Source: Nematostella vectensis
Lineage: Eukaryota; Cnidaria; Anthozoa; Actiniaria; Edwardsiidae
Direction: 5' to 3'
Assembly: GCF_932526225.1 (NCBI RefSeq)
Contig: NC_064038.1
Location: forward strand, 9,919,070 to 9,983,069
DNA: 64,000 bases
The notes below the pieces were generated by a model. That model saw only the letters and a program-made list of their open reading frames with translations, ran no database searches and was not told where the DNA came from. This document shows positions 41,946 through 51,846 of this stretch, piece after piece (position 1 is the first letter of the stretch; every line of letters begins with the position of its first letter). A program made the translations under genes and the position numbers.

Positions 41946-44900
41946 ATGGCGGTTCAAATCTTCAACGTGATTTGGCGGATCTCATCTCTGTGTATCTGCT
42001 TCCTAGCATGTGCTGAAGGTATGTTTTTTGTTGGATATTTTGCAACCGACCAGCTAAAAGGTTTACGAAATGGTTTACTATTAAATTGCTTATTAGTACT
42101 CCAGTGTTTTCGCTTTCTGCTCGCAGGATCGCGAGTCTTGATCATGTAGTAACCTGTAAAAAAAAAGAAGAATCCAAAGGCTGCAAGGGTCTCATTGTAT
42201 GGGGCTTGTGTTAGAAACTCTGAGGGATATTCAGCGGTTAAGCTAAAAAAAACTCGTGTTAATTCTATATGCACCAAACATATAATTGTGCCTAGGTATG
42301 ATTTACATTTTCGTAATGTAAATAAGAAAAGTCGCTCATTTATAAGCAAGGCAAACGCATTCCCTTCAGTTTCGAACCTTTTATATAAAATACAGTGTTA
42401 GATAAAGAAAAATAATAATAATATTTGGTTTGCAGTTTTACTGGTCCAGAGGGTTGTTGTGTCCTTATCACTCTGTTATTAGAAGTCTGGAAGTGACCGG
42501 CCTCTATCCATTCTATCTCTATTGTTTTTATAATAGAATTACTAAGCACTCTATGATATTTTTTAGGTGGTCCAGCAATTATTGAGCCGTGGCCTTATAA
42601 CCTCTACCCAATTGAGGGAGAGAATATAGCTGTCACATGTGTAGCATTTGACGAAAATGACCCTAATGGTAGACCAGTTATCAAGTTTGCCCGCAATCTA
42701 GATTTAGGGGGGACAAAACAGATCACTGATGAGGGCCCAAATGGACACACCTACTTTACAACTGAGAAAAAAAGTAAGTCTCATGTTCATCACTGCATGT
42801 AAAGGACAGATTAGCAAATTGAATTACATTTAATTAAAGAAAATTGTACAACTACCATGGTATACAGTCACTGTATATTTAACACTCTGTGGTTATAATA
42901 TACACAGACTTTATGTTTGTTCTTGTTTTTCACTTACTTAATTGAACCAATGGCTAATTCAACAGAAACTAATTAAAAAAATGTCTCATCCAGTAGTAAC
43001 TATGGTAACAGCTGTCCCTTGTGTTCTTACTTAATTCTAGTGGACGGTCGGAAAGTGTCCACCACGTTGCACATCAACAATGTCACCCTGAATGACGACA
43101 CAAAGAATGGTGGGAGCTACCAGTGTGAAGCCTACGCTAGTAGTGCTCCTGGTGCCACCGCTGATGATGTTTATGGATTCACCATCACTGTGATCAAGCG
43201 TGAGTTCTGCTTCCCTTCCTTTCATTTCCATACAGATGGAGGAAATGACGGAAAAACATAACAGGATGCTTCAATTATATGTATACTCATTTCACATCTT
43301 ATTATGAGGAAAATTTCTCCAAGTAGAGAGTAATAGCAAACAAAATTAATATCAAATGCAACTTTTTTTAAATTGATGCGACTTTTTGTAAAGTGTCATT
43401 GAAATTTGAGCTTTTCGTCCCTGAGCCCATACATGGAGCAAGCATGATCAAAGAAAAAACATCTTAAAAAGCCAAAATCTGGGTATACAGATGTATGCAT
43501 TTCGGAATTCAGCCAGGAATTCAAGGAACTGATGGCCATTGTAAGAAATTGTGTCTTCTTCCTCTATCTCGAAATGCATATTTTTAAGGTTTTTCAGTTG
43601 TAAAAGATAGATGTACAGTGTAATATCCAATAGTATGGGGGCGCGCTGTGGCAATGAAGACACAAATTGTGTTTTATTTTTCTTCCTTTATTGGCAGTAC
43701 TTTCCAGGAGCAGCAGTATATTACACCATCCCTTCACCATTTTCTATATGATATTTACAGTAACTAAAATGTCTTCTTTATTTCACAAGGTTCTGAAATC
43801 CCTAAAATCCAAGTTTCTGAGGATGAAACTGTCAAGTTTGGGGATTCTGTCAGTTTAGGATGTAACCTGACTGATGTTGGCACAAATAAACTGTGGAATC
43901 CAATAGATCACATAGCTTGGATCAAAGACAACAAGCTCATTGACGAAACCTTCAGCCCTGAGAAAAAAAGACTAGATAACTTGGAGGTTAAGATTGATAG
44001 CCCTGAAGATGCAGGAATCTTCACCTGTGTTCTTACGGCAAAGCTCAGGAATATCAGGCCTTACAAGATCTATGGCAACATAACTGTTCAAGGTATGCAG
44101 ACTTGTAGACATGTGGCATGCGGCAAAAAAGTTGGTCTTTTCCGTTTATGATACATGTTACTGTGCACATCCCCCCCCCCCCCCCCCCAGCCAATCATGG
44201 GTATGTACCTCGTATGGATACAGTATATGTAAGAAGAGGATAATAAGAAGTTTTGTAGACGTTTATTCAACGGTGAAACGAGCCATGAGTCTTGCACAAT
44301 CTATATCGGTCCTGGGTCACGTTCTGAGCACGTGCTCTGTCACGCAACTTGTCACATCTTCCCTCTTTTAACAGTAACGCTAACGGTTGGTTAAAACAAC
44401 ATTATGATAATCAAAGGGTAAAAATCGAAATTTTACAACTAAAATCATACGATGGATTATTACTAATGTTCAGTGTCCTAACAGTTTCAATGTTATTTTG
44501 GCACATAGTCTTTGAGCCATGCAGGAGGCTTCACCTCCCGCCGAGGCCTTGTTATAGCCTGTGAAGAATCTGGTGGCATGGCAACCTGGCTGGGTTGCTG
44601 CTGAGCATCATCGGGTTCTGGTGATTCCAGAACATCAGGTACTTGGCTGTTTGTTTCTCCAGTGCTGATCAACTGTCGGCGGTTTCGTCGGTAGGTGGTA
44701 CCTTCAGTCTCGACGTTGTAGCTCCTAGGTCCGGCTTGACCTAAACACGTACCAGGCGTCCACGTGTCTTGTCCTGGTAGCTTCATGCGCACAGTTTCGC
44801 CGACAGCAATGGGCTCCAGGGGCTTGCTGTGCTTATCGTAATAAAACTTCTGGCGTTGCTTGGTACCTATCAACTTCCTGGTGTCCTCTTCAGTGTTGTA

Positions 44901-47900
44901 GCTAGGCTGTAGTAGGGAACCAGCCACAGGGAGAAGTGTTTTGCATCGACGTCCGAAAAGGCGCTGGGCCGGGCTAGTTCCGATTCCAGCAGTCGGAGTA
45001 TTCCGCCAGTCGAGAAGTGCTTGGAATTCTGACCCCCCGGATGTCTTGCATTTTTTAAACAGCCTCTTTACTGTCTGTACAGCATTTTCCGCTTTCCCAT
45101 TTGCTTGGGCATATCTTGGGGATGACGTCTTGTGTTCGAACATCCAGGTCTTGGCAAATACACTAAACTCCGCTGATGCGAACTGCGGTCCATTGTCGGT
45201 TATAAGGGTGTCTGGGATGCCAAACCTGGCAAATATTGCCTTCAGCTCCTTTATTATTGCTCGTGACGTCACTGTGTTAAGCCGGGCCACTTCTATGTAG
45301 TTGCTGAAGTAGTCACTGACCACTAACAGTGTTCGGTTGTCGAGCTCACAGAGGTCAGCTGAGACCTTTCCCCAAGGTCGAGCGACAAACTCATGTTGGA
45401 GAATTGGCTCCTTTCGTTGGCCACTGCGATGAGTCAAACATACTTCGCATTTTGTGATGTACTCCTTCAACTCGACAGTCATCCGCGGCCAGAAAAACGT
45501 GTCTCTTGCTCGTCTTATGCAGCCTTCTATACCGATGTGGGATGAGTGTGTCTTTTCCATAAGCTCCTTCCTCAGGGCTCTAGGAACCACCAACTGTTGG
45601 CCTTTAAAGATGAGTTCTTCTTGGACAGTTAGCTCGTCTCGAATATCAAAGTAAGGATGCACGCACTCCGGCAGGTCTGTTTTGCTCTCTGGCCAACCTC
45701 TCTTTATAACCTCTCGAAGGTTTTGTTGCACCGCATCATCTACTGCTGCATTTTTGAGTTGCTGCCAAGTCTCTTCTCTCACTGGCATCCATGATCGATG
45801 GTCAATCTCCTCCAGCTCCCTGGTACACTCCCAGGCGTTGACTTCGGGTAGGTAAGCTCTGCTTAGGGTGTCAGCCAAGTAAAGATCTTTGCCTTTCTTG
45901 TACTTCACATTGAGACTGTAACTCTGCAGACTCAGCAGCATTCGTTGTAGGCGTTTCGGAGCAGTCGCCAGAGGTTTGATGAAGATTGGTTCCAAAGGCT
46001 TGTGATCAGTCTCGATGTTGACGACTTCGCGGCCGTAGACGTACGTATGGAAACGGTCACACGCAAAAACAATCGCGAGCAGCTCCTTCTCAATCTGTGC
46101 ATAACGCGTCTCAGCGGGCGTGAGTGCACGTGATGCGTAGGCTACTGATTGGCCATTCTGTAGTAATGCGGCACCCAATCCGCTCTGCGACGCATCGCAC
46201 TGAAGTGTAATCTCCTCGTCTAGGTTGTAGTACCGCAATACTGAAGTGACTGTAACGGCATCCTTTAGCTTTTCAAACGCAGACTGTTGCGCATCATCCC
46301 AGATGAACTGCACGTCGCTCTGTGTGAGATCCCTCAGCGGCTTTGTGATGTCTGACAGCTGGGGCAGGAACTTTGCAAGGTATTGGGCTAGGCCTAACAG
46401 ACGCTGTACCCCAAGCTTGTCGGTCGGTGAGGGCATGTCCACAATTGCTCGCACTTTAGCAGGGTCGACTTTAAGTCCCTTGTCAGTTGCTATGTGGCCA
46501 ATGAAGAGTAACTCTGATTTCCTAAGTCTCATCTTGTCGGGATTCAGGTGTATGTCCCGTTGATCACAACGGTTTAGGAATGCCAGGAGGTTCCTGTCGT
46601 GATCCGCCGTTGCCTCCTCGTAGCTCTCGCCATAGCCCACTACCAGGAAATCATCAGCAACAACTTCGGTTCCAGTCAGACCTTCGGCAAATTCATGCAT
46701 CTTTCTTTGAAACACTTCTGGTGCTGAGGAGATCCCGAAAGGCATTCTCTTCCATCGGTATCGGCCAAACGGTGTATGGAAAGTTGTTAGATAGGTCGAC
46801 TCTTCCTCTAGCTGGACGTGCCAGAAACCGTTGCGGACATCCAACAACGTGAACACCTTGGCACCGTGTAATCGTGTGGCAACCTCTTCTATGGTTGGTA
46901 GGGGATAGTTTTCCCTCTGGATGGCTTTGTTGAGATCCTTTGGGTCTAGGCATATTCGCAGTTTTCCATCTTTCTTGGGAACTACTACCATAGAGCTGAT
47001 CCACGAGGTGGGTGTGGTCACCGGTGCTATTATCTCTTTGTCCACTAGATCATTCAAGGTTTTCTTGAGCTGGGGTCTTAGGGCTACTGCGACTCTACGT
47101 GGTGCGTGTTGTACTGGTTGAGCGTTTGTGTCTAGTCTGATGGTGTATTCTCCATCAAGTTTGCCAACCCCGTCACTGAACACTGCTGGGAACTTAGCCA
47201 ATATTTCTTCTCTTGTTAGTGCAGCTCCTGGTTTGGGGTCAACGGTGAACACTGTCGCTCCATCTGTCTGCGGTTTGTGAAACTGGTCGTTGTCATTGTA
47301 CTGTATAATGTTCATGCCAAGGCATGCCTTACGCCCCAGAATCGGGCGGATTTCATGGCTGTCAACAAGGCGACAATCCAGCTGGCACGATACATGGTTT
47401 CTCCACACTCTAATGGTGACATGCCCGACGACTTTGATCTTTGATCCCCCATACGCCACTAAGGACGTTTGCACGGGTTTCACTTTTACTAGCTTGTGGT
47501 CGTTACACGCCTGCTTGTATATGTGCACTGGCAACACATTGCATTGTGCACCAGTATCAGGTTGGAAACGGATGAAACTTCCAGACTCTGATTGAAATGT
47601 GACCAGCTGCGAATCATCCAACCAGACGGCCAATACTTCCTCCGTTTGATATGTCTCCTCAGGATACATATCTGTTTCTTCGACTTCGGTAGCCTTGACT
47701 TCCTGTTTGCATCTATTGGCAAAGTGATTTTTCGCTCCGCACTTCCGGCAGTCCTTTCCTCGTGCGGGACACGATTCCTGATTTGCCATATGTTGGTATC
47801 CACAGTTGTCACATTGTTTGCCTTGACCCCGTTGCTTTCGCCGATATTTTTTTGATGTTGGGTTTCTTCGACTCGAATTTACTCACGGCATTGACGTCTG

Positions 47901-50900
47901 TCTCAGATGTATCTTTGACTATTTTCATCTGAGCAAGCATACTCTCAGCCGCTCGGCAAATTTCATCTGTTTTCGCTAGTGTTAATTTGGACTCGCGTAA
48001 CAACCTTTCTCTGACCTTCGTGTCATGTATTCCAAATAACAACCGATCTCGAAGTATTTCGTCTGGCGTAATCGTATCAAACTCGCAGGACTCGGCCAAT
48101 TTTCTCAGCGCTGTTCTATAGTGCTCGTAGGACTCTCCAGGCTCTTGCATTCGCTGGTTGAAACGGAATCTTTCGAACAGCACGTTCTTTCTTGGTTGAC
48201 AGTACTCGGCGAATTTCTTTATGACAGGCTCTATCTTGTCTGTCTCTCCTTCGGTCAGGGTAAATGTCGAGTAGACTTCTCTCGCCTCTTCACCGATAAC
48301 TGTTAGCAACGTAGCTACTTGTACGGCTTCAGCTTTCTCGTTCAACCCAGTCGCCAACGAGTAGTTTTTCCAAGCGAGCACAAATCGCTTCCATTTGTCA
48401 GCAGCATTGCTATTGTGTATCTCCAGCGGCGCCGGCGGCGGTAAGACATATCCTGAGGCCATAGTTAACCGCTGCCACCATGTAAGAAGAGGATAATAAG
48501 AAGTTTTGTAGACGTTTATTCAACGGTGAAACGAGCCATGAGTCTTGCACAATCTATATCGGTCCTGGGTCACGTTCTGAGCACGTGCTCTGTCACGCAA
48601 CTTGTCACAGTATATACACATTATACACTTTATAAAATGTGATTTTTTTTGTTCTTTTAGTGTCCCTCACATGTCATGCTATTATTTTTAGGATAAGTTT
48701 TGAATATTCAATTTCATAAACCAGAAAAAAAGGTTTTGCATGAAAGTTCAAAATGGATGGCTTAAAAAGTGTTAATTTCATCTCTGGATAAATAAAACAC
48801 TGAATTGCACAATTAACATCGAGTAAAACTTGGAAAATATATATACTGTAAATTATATGTAATACAGGGCTTTCCATAACTTTCAGAGTAGTCCGTGGAG
48901 ATTGATAAGTAGGGGGTGGAAGTTATTTTTATTATCTTTTTAGTTCAAGACTTTTTAAAAAAAAGTAGCCGGTACTCGGTGGAAAATAGCCAGTGCTTCC
49001 GCTGGCTGCCGGAGCCTAATGAGACCCTTGAGTAATAGATTTACATGATAAGAAAGCTATATACAATAAGATGAGCGAAGATAATATGTACAATAAAAGT
49101 TATGCATTAAATTTAGTGTAAGATGATGACATGGCTGGAATGAAGGATCGCCTAAAACATTTGGTGCGGGCAGCGCAGTACTGAGGACATTTTCAGTTCA
49201 ATTTTCCGTTTAAAATATCGATTGAATACAAAGAAATATTTTGTTTTGTTTTCAGTTACGCCTCATCTCTTCAGGACTGAGGTGACGACCCATCAGTTCT
49301 ACAAGGGAGATCCTGGCAAGATGGTCTGCTCTGCCCAGGGCAACCCTATTGAGGTTACCTGGAAGAGAAAAGACAGGAATGATAAACAAGTAGTTGTCCT
49401 GAACCAGACAGGTACAGTACACAGGGGCGAATCTAGGGGCGTGTCGAGCAGTTGTATAAACTGCTAAGCAAAAAATTGAAGATCCTTATCTCATACGTGT
49501 ACTGTGTGTAGTCAACTAGCCAATCAGCCATATAAACCAACAATGACTTTTATGTTTTCACTGCCATGCCACAAAACCCTTTGAAAGCACAAAAGAAGGC
49601 AAGTTAGATGTTTTGGTAGTTGAGAAACTACAAATTTGACCTTGAAACCTATATTTTTTCCCTTATAGAACCGGATAATAGGTACTCGTTTAGCAATTCA
49701 GGCTACAGAGGTTTCACCCTGACCATCAACCCTCTGGAATATATGGACCGAGGTAGCTTCTACTGTTGTATCAAGGGTGAAAACAACACCAACACTGAAG
49801 ACACCACCGGCTGCCAAGAGTTTCTACTCCGTGTAAAAGGTATTTTAAGACACCACCGGCTGCCAAGGGTTTCTACTCCGTGTAAAAGGTATTTTAAGAC
49901 ACCACCGGCTGCCAAGAGTTTCTACTCAGTCCGTGTAACAGGTATTTTAAGACACCACCGGCTGCCAAGAGTTTCTACTCCGTGTAACAGGTATTTTAGG
50001 AACCACCGGCCGCAAAGAGTTTCTACTCCGTGTAAAAGGTATTTTAAGACACCACCGGCCGCCAAGAGTTTCTACTCTGTGTAAAAGGTATTTTAAGACA
50101 CCACCGGCTGCCAAGAGTTTCTACTCAGTGTAAAAGGTATTTTTATAGAGTAATATAGCAACATATACAACCGAAAGTAGTAGATACAGTATTTCAAAGC
50201 CTAAAGCATCTACCTATTCCCACACATTCAAAGATTGCAAGCAGTCCTGGGGGGGGGGGGGTGATGAGAAAGGGGGGTCACTCCTTTAGCCTTAGATTCA
50301 CCCCTGATTACGATCCCGCTATCAGCACCTGCACAAGTCACGACTAGGGAGCTATTGTTTTTGTTTTGCGAAATAGCCAAAGTGACTGTGATATTTCTTC
50401 CAATTTGACCACATACTTTGCGGTACGCTCTCTCCCCTCTTCTAGCTCTTCCCTGTGTTCGAGGGGTTTCTTGGGGGCATTTCTCATACAAACGTTTTCT
50501 GTTTTTCTATAGCGAACGAGTGAGTATATATTTTTTTGCTTTTATAAACCCTCCACAAAAAGTGTTGTTTGTTTGTCTTGTTTTTTGTTAAAAATTATTT
50601 ATAGTTCTAAGCCCACTGTTTAACTAAAAGAGAAAAATAGTTACTCTAATAAAATTTTATTTTTCCTTGTTTGGTTTAAATCGGATAAATGGTTGTCAAA
50701 CCACATTGATGAATGTCACATTGATGAACATGATTGTCTGAAAAGGCTTATTGATTGTCTTTGTTTATGTTAATAGCACTAATGAATTTTCTATTTTTTA
50801 TAACTGATTGTCAATAAACGCTACTGATTGTCCAAACGTGTAATTGAATTTTCGATTGCATGCAAAAGAATGTTCATTCCATCCCGAATGAATGTCCAAT

Positions 50901-51846
50901 TGAGTTGTTGATGCTATTGAATGTTCGCGCATATTCAATCATTGTTATTGAAAGCAGAGTCACGCTAAGGATGTTTCGTGCGATGTTGATGAAAGTACAA
51001 TGCACGTTAACGATGCAACGTTTAGCACAAATGAATGTCCCTTTCCCGTTATTGAACAGCAAAAGGTGTAAAAGCACTAATAACAAAGGTGGGGCTGACG
51101 TGCTTATTTCATTCCCAGGTCCGACAAGGGCAACAACTGGTCCCGTTCTCACCGGTAAGTCATGGTAGATCGAAAATTCAAAGATTGCAAGCAGTCCGGG
51201 GGGGTGATGGGAAAGGGGGGTCACTCCTTTAGCCTTAGATTCACCCCTGATTACGATCCCGCTATCAGCACCTGCACAAGTCACGACTAGGGAGCTATTG
51301 TTTTTGTTTATATCTCATATGCACGCATAGCTGTGAAGTATCCCTCGTTAAAAGCGGGTGTCACAAGATTTTGGACCTCATCACAAGCCTAATTTTTGTG
51401 AGAATGTTCATACATTCTCTGTGTTCACATCACCCACACTGTCTCTCTTGGTTTTTTTTACATATTTATTGTATTTCACCCGATTTTGACAAGATTTCTG
51501 TCCAAGTTGGGTTGATAGCTATGTTCACGACTCATGAAATTTGTTTGCATTTTTGATAGGGACACAGTGGGATCCAAGGTCAGGTAAGCGTTGAAGGAGG
51601 AATTAATTGGTGGGAATTTTTTATTTGTTGTTTTGTTTTGTTCGCCATTCGTTCGCTTGTTTGTAAGTATATTTGTTTGCTTGTTCGTTCATTTGTCTGT
51701 TTCTTAAGTAGTTTGCGTGTTTTGCTTGATTTCATCGATGGGATTTTTATTTTTTTTTTCATTTAAAAGGTTCAACTCGCTACACTGCCTCAAGAATCGC
51801 CATTGTGCTACCGGGGCTCCTGTGGATGTCACGGACAGCACTTTGA
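41946..51846 (+). CDS. Ig gene B: GPI-anchored three-Ig-domain surface protein, 401 aa
   Basis: Nine exons: 41946-42018, 42567-42773, 43041-43199, 43790-44092, 49256-49411, 49669-49839, 51119-51154, 51560-51583, 51770-51846; 1206 nt, all introns phase 1. Signal peptide (MAVQIFNVIWRISSLCICF). Ig1 from exons 2-3 (AVTCVAF, SYQCEAY), Ig2 from exon 4 (LGCNLTDVGT, AWIKDN, AGIFTC), Ig3 from exons 5-6 (MVCSAQG, VTWKRK, GSFYCC). The linker and tail exons are near-identical to those of gene A and end in a GPI-type hydrophobic tail. Intron 4 contains a 4.4-kb Gypsy element and intron 6 starts with duplicated exon tails. Probably a surface recognition or adhesion protein; ligand unknown. Confidence 0.85.
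44228..44356 (-). repeat. Gypsy 3' LTR
   Basis: 129 bp, TG...CA ends, identical to the other LTR. Confidence 0.95.
44357..44373 (-). promoter_or_regulatory. Gypsy polypurine tract
   Basis: Minus-strand TTAAAAGAGGGAAGA directly precedes the 3' LTR, the expected place for the plus-strand primer. Confidence 0.75.
44493..47789 (-). CDS. Gypsy pol: protease, reverse transcriptase, RNase H, integrase
   Basis: 1098 codons from the first Met; the frame is open further upstream through the nucleocapsid. A zinc knuckle CRKCGAKNHFANRC (about 14-27) is followed by aspartic protease DTGA (78-81), RT motifs (LLDVRNGFWHVQLEE, MPFGISSAPEVFQ, VVADDFLVVGYG near 378, with Ala in place of the usual Tyr of YxDD), RNase H CDASQSGLGAAL and TDHKPLEPI, integrase HHCC zinc site then the D,D(35)E core (SADLCEL, ITDNGPQF, NGKAENAVQTVKR). 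All catalytic motifs are present. The protein would copy and integrate the element. Confidence 0.95.
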   Translation of the reverse strand: MANQESCPARGKDCRKCGAKNHFANRCKQEVKATEVEETDMYPEETYQTEEVLAVWLDDSQLVTFQSESGSFIRFQPDTGAQCNVLPVHIYKQACNDHKLVKVKPVQTSLVAYGGSKIKVVGHVTIRVWRNHVSCQLDCRLVDSHEIRPILGRKACLGMNIIQYNDNDQFHKPQTDGATVFTVDPKPGAALTREEILAKFPAVFSDGVGKLDGEYTIRLDTNAQPVQHAPRRVAVALRPQLKKTLNDLVDKEIIAPVTTPTSWISSMVVVPKKDGKLRICLDPKDLNKAIQRENYPLPTIEEVATRLHGAKVFTLLDVRNGFWHVQLEEESTYLTTFHTPFGRYRWKRMPFGISSAPEVFQRKMHEFAEGLTGTEVVADDFLVVGYGESYEEATADHDRNLLAFLNRCDQRDIHLNPDKMRLRKSELLFIGHIATDKGLKVDPAKVRAIVDMPSPTDKLGVQRLLGLAQYLAKFLPQLSDITKPLRDLTQSDVQFIWDDAQQSAFEKLKDAVTVTSVLRYYNLDEEITLQCDASQSGLGAALLQNGQSVAYASRALTPAETRYAQIEKELLAIVFACDRFHTYVYGREVVNIETDHKPLEPIFIKPLATAPKRLQRMLLSLQSYSLNVKYKKGKDLYLADTLSRAYLPEVNAWECTRELEEIDHRSWMPVREETWQQLKNAAVDDAVQQNLREVIKRGWPESKTDLPECVHPYFDIRDELTVQEELIFKGQQLVVPRALRKELMEKTHSSHIGIEGCIRRARDTFFWPRMTVELKEYITKCEVCLTHRSGQRKEPILQHEFVARPWGKVSADLCELDNRTLLVVSDYFSNYIEVARLNTVTSRAIIKELKAIFARFGIPDTLITDNGPQFASAEFSVFAKTWMFEHKTSSPRYAQANGKAENAVQTVKRLFKKCKTSGGSEFQALLDWRNTPTAGIGTSPAQRLFGRRCKTLLPVAGSLLQPSYNTEEDTRKLIGTKQRQKFYYDKHSKPLEPIAVGETVRMKLPGQDTWTPGTCLGQAGPRSYNVETEGTTYRRNRRQLISTGETNSQVPDVLESPEPDDAQQQPSQVAMPPDSSQAITRPRREVKPPAWLKDYVPK
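47809..48462 (-). CDS. Gypsy gag (capsid), frame disconnected from pol
   Basis: 217 codons from ATG 48460-48462, close to the 5' LTR. Capsid features include WKRFVLAWKNY, YEHYRTALRKLAESC and ILRDRLLFGI, as in Ty3/Gypsy gag. The frame ends at 47809, while the nucleocapsid with its basic stretch and first zinc knuckle reads in the pol frame. The shift falls at a run of seven A on the minus strand (T run at 47847-47853), so either a single-base indel, a sequencing error or programmed frameshifting separates gag from pol. Confidence 0.88.
   Translation of the reverse strand: MASGYVLPPPAPLEIHNSNAADKWKRFVLAWKNYSLATGLNEKAEAVQVATLLTVIGEEAREVYSTFTLTEGETDKIEPVIKKFAEYCQPRKNVLFERFRFNQRMQEPGESYEHYRTALRKLAESCEFDTITPDEILRDRLLFGIHDTKVRERLLRESKLTLAKTDEICRAAESMLAQMKIVKDTSETDVNAVSKFESKKPNIKKISAKATGSRQTM
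48464..48480 (-). promoter_or_regulatory. Gypsy primer-binding-site candidate
   Basis: Minus-strand TGGTGGCAGCGGTTAAC starts directly after the 5' LTR; the TGG start matches the CCA end of a tRNA primer. The tRNA was not identified. Confidence 0.6.
48481..48609 (-). repeat. Gypsy 5' LTR
   Basis: 129 bp, identical to 44228-44356; followed by the target duplication GTATA. Confidence 0.95.
49840..50146 (+). repeat. minisatellite made from the exon 6 tail and 5' splice site of gene B
   Basis: Six extra copies of a 48-53-bp unit, GTATTTTAAGACACCACCGG through TACTCCGTGTAAAAG, follow the exon directly. The unit is the last 38 or so bases of exon 6 (ACACCACCGGCTGCCAAGAG onward) plus the first bases of the intron. 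Every unit ends in AG|GTATTTT, so seven potential donors lie in a row. The reading frame stays open through the first five units (to 50084), but unit length is not a multiple of three. Confidence 0.93.

Larger units (their letters stand above)
44228..48609 (-). mobile_element. Ty3/Gypsy LTR retrotransposon, full length, identical LTRs
   Basis: Two 129-bp LTRs (44228-44356 and 48481-48609) beginning TGTAAGAAGAGG and ending ACTTGTCACA are identical by reading. The 5-bp target duplication GTATA is at 44223-44227 and 48610-48614. Order on the minus strand: 5' LTR, primer-binding-like site, gag, pol (protease, RT, RNase H, integrase), polypurine tract, 3' LTR. No envelope gene. Inserted antisense in intron 4 of Ig gene B. 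Confidence 0.95.

Noticed and set aside
49840-50084. Extension of exon 6 of gene B as coding sequence
   Set aside because: The frame is open, but the first donor gives the best match to the Ig domain end and keeps phase 1. The units read in shifting frames, so they are treated as intronic repeats.
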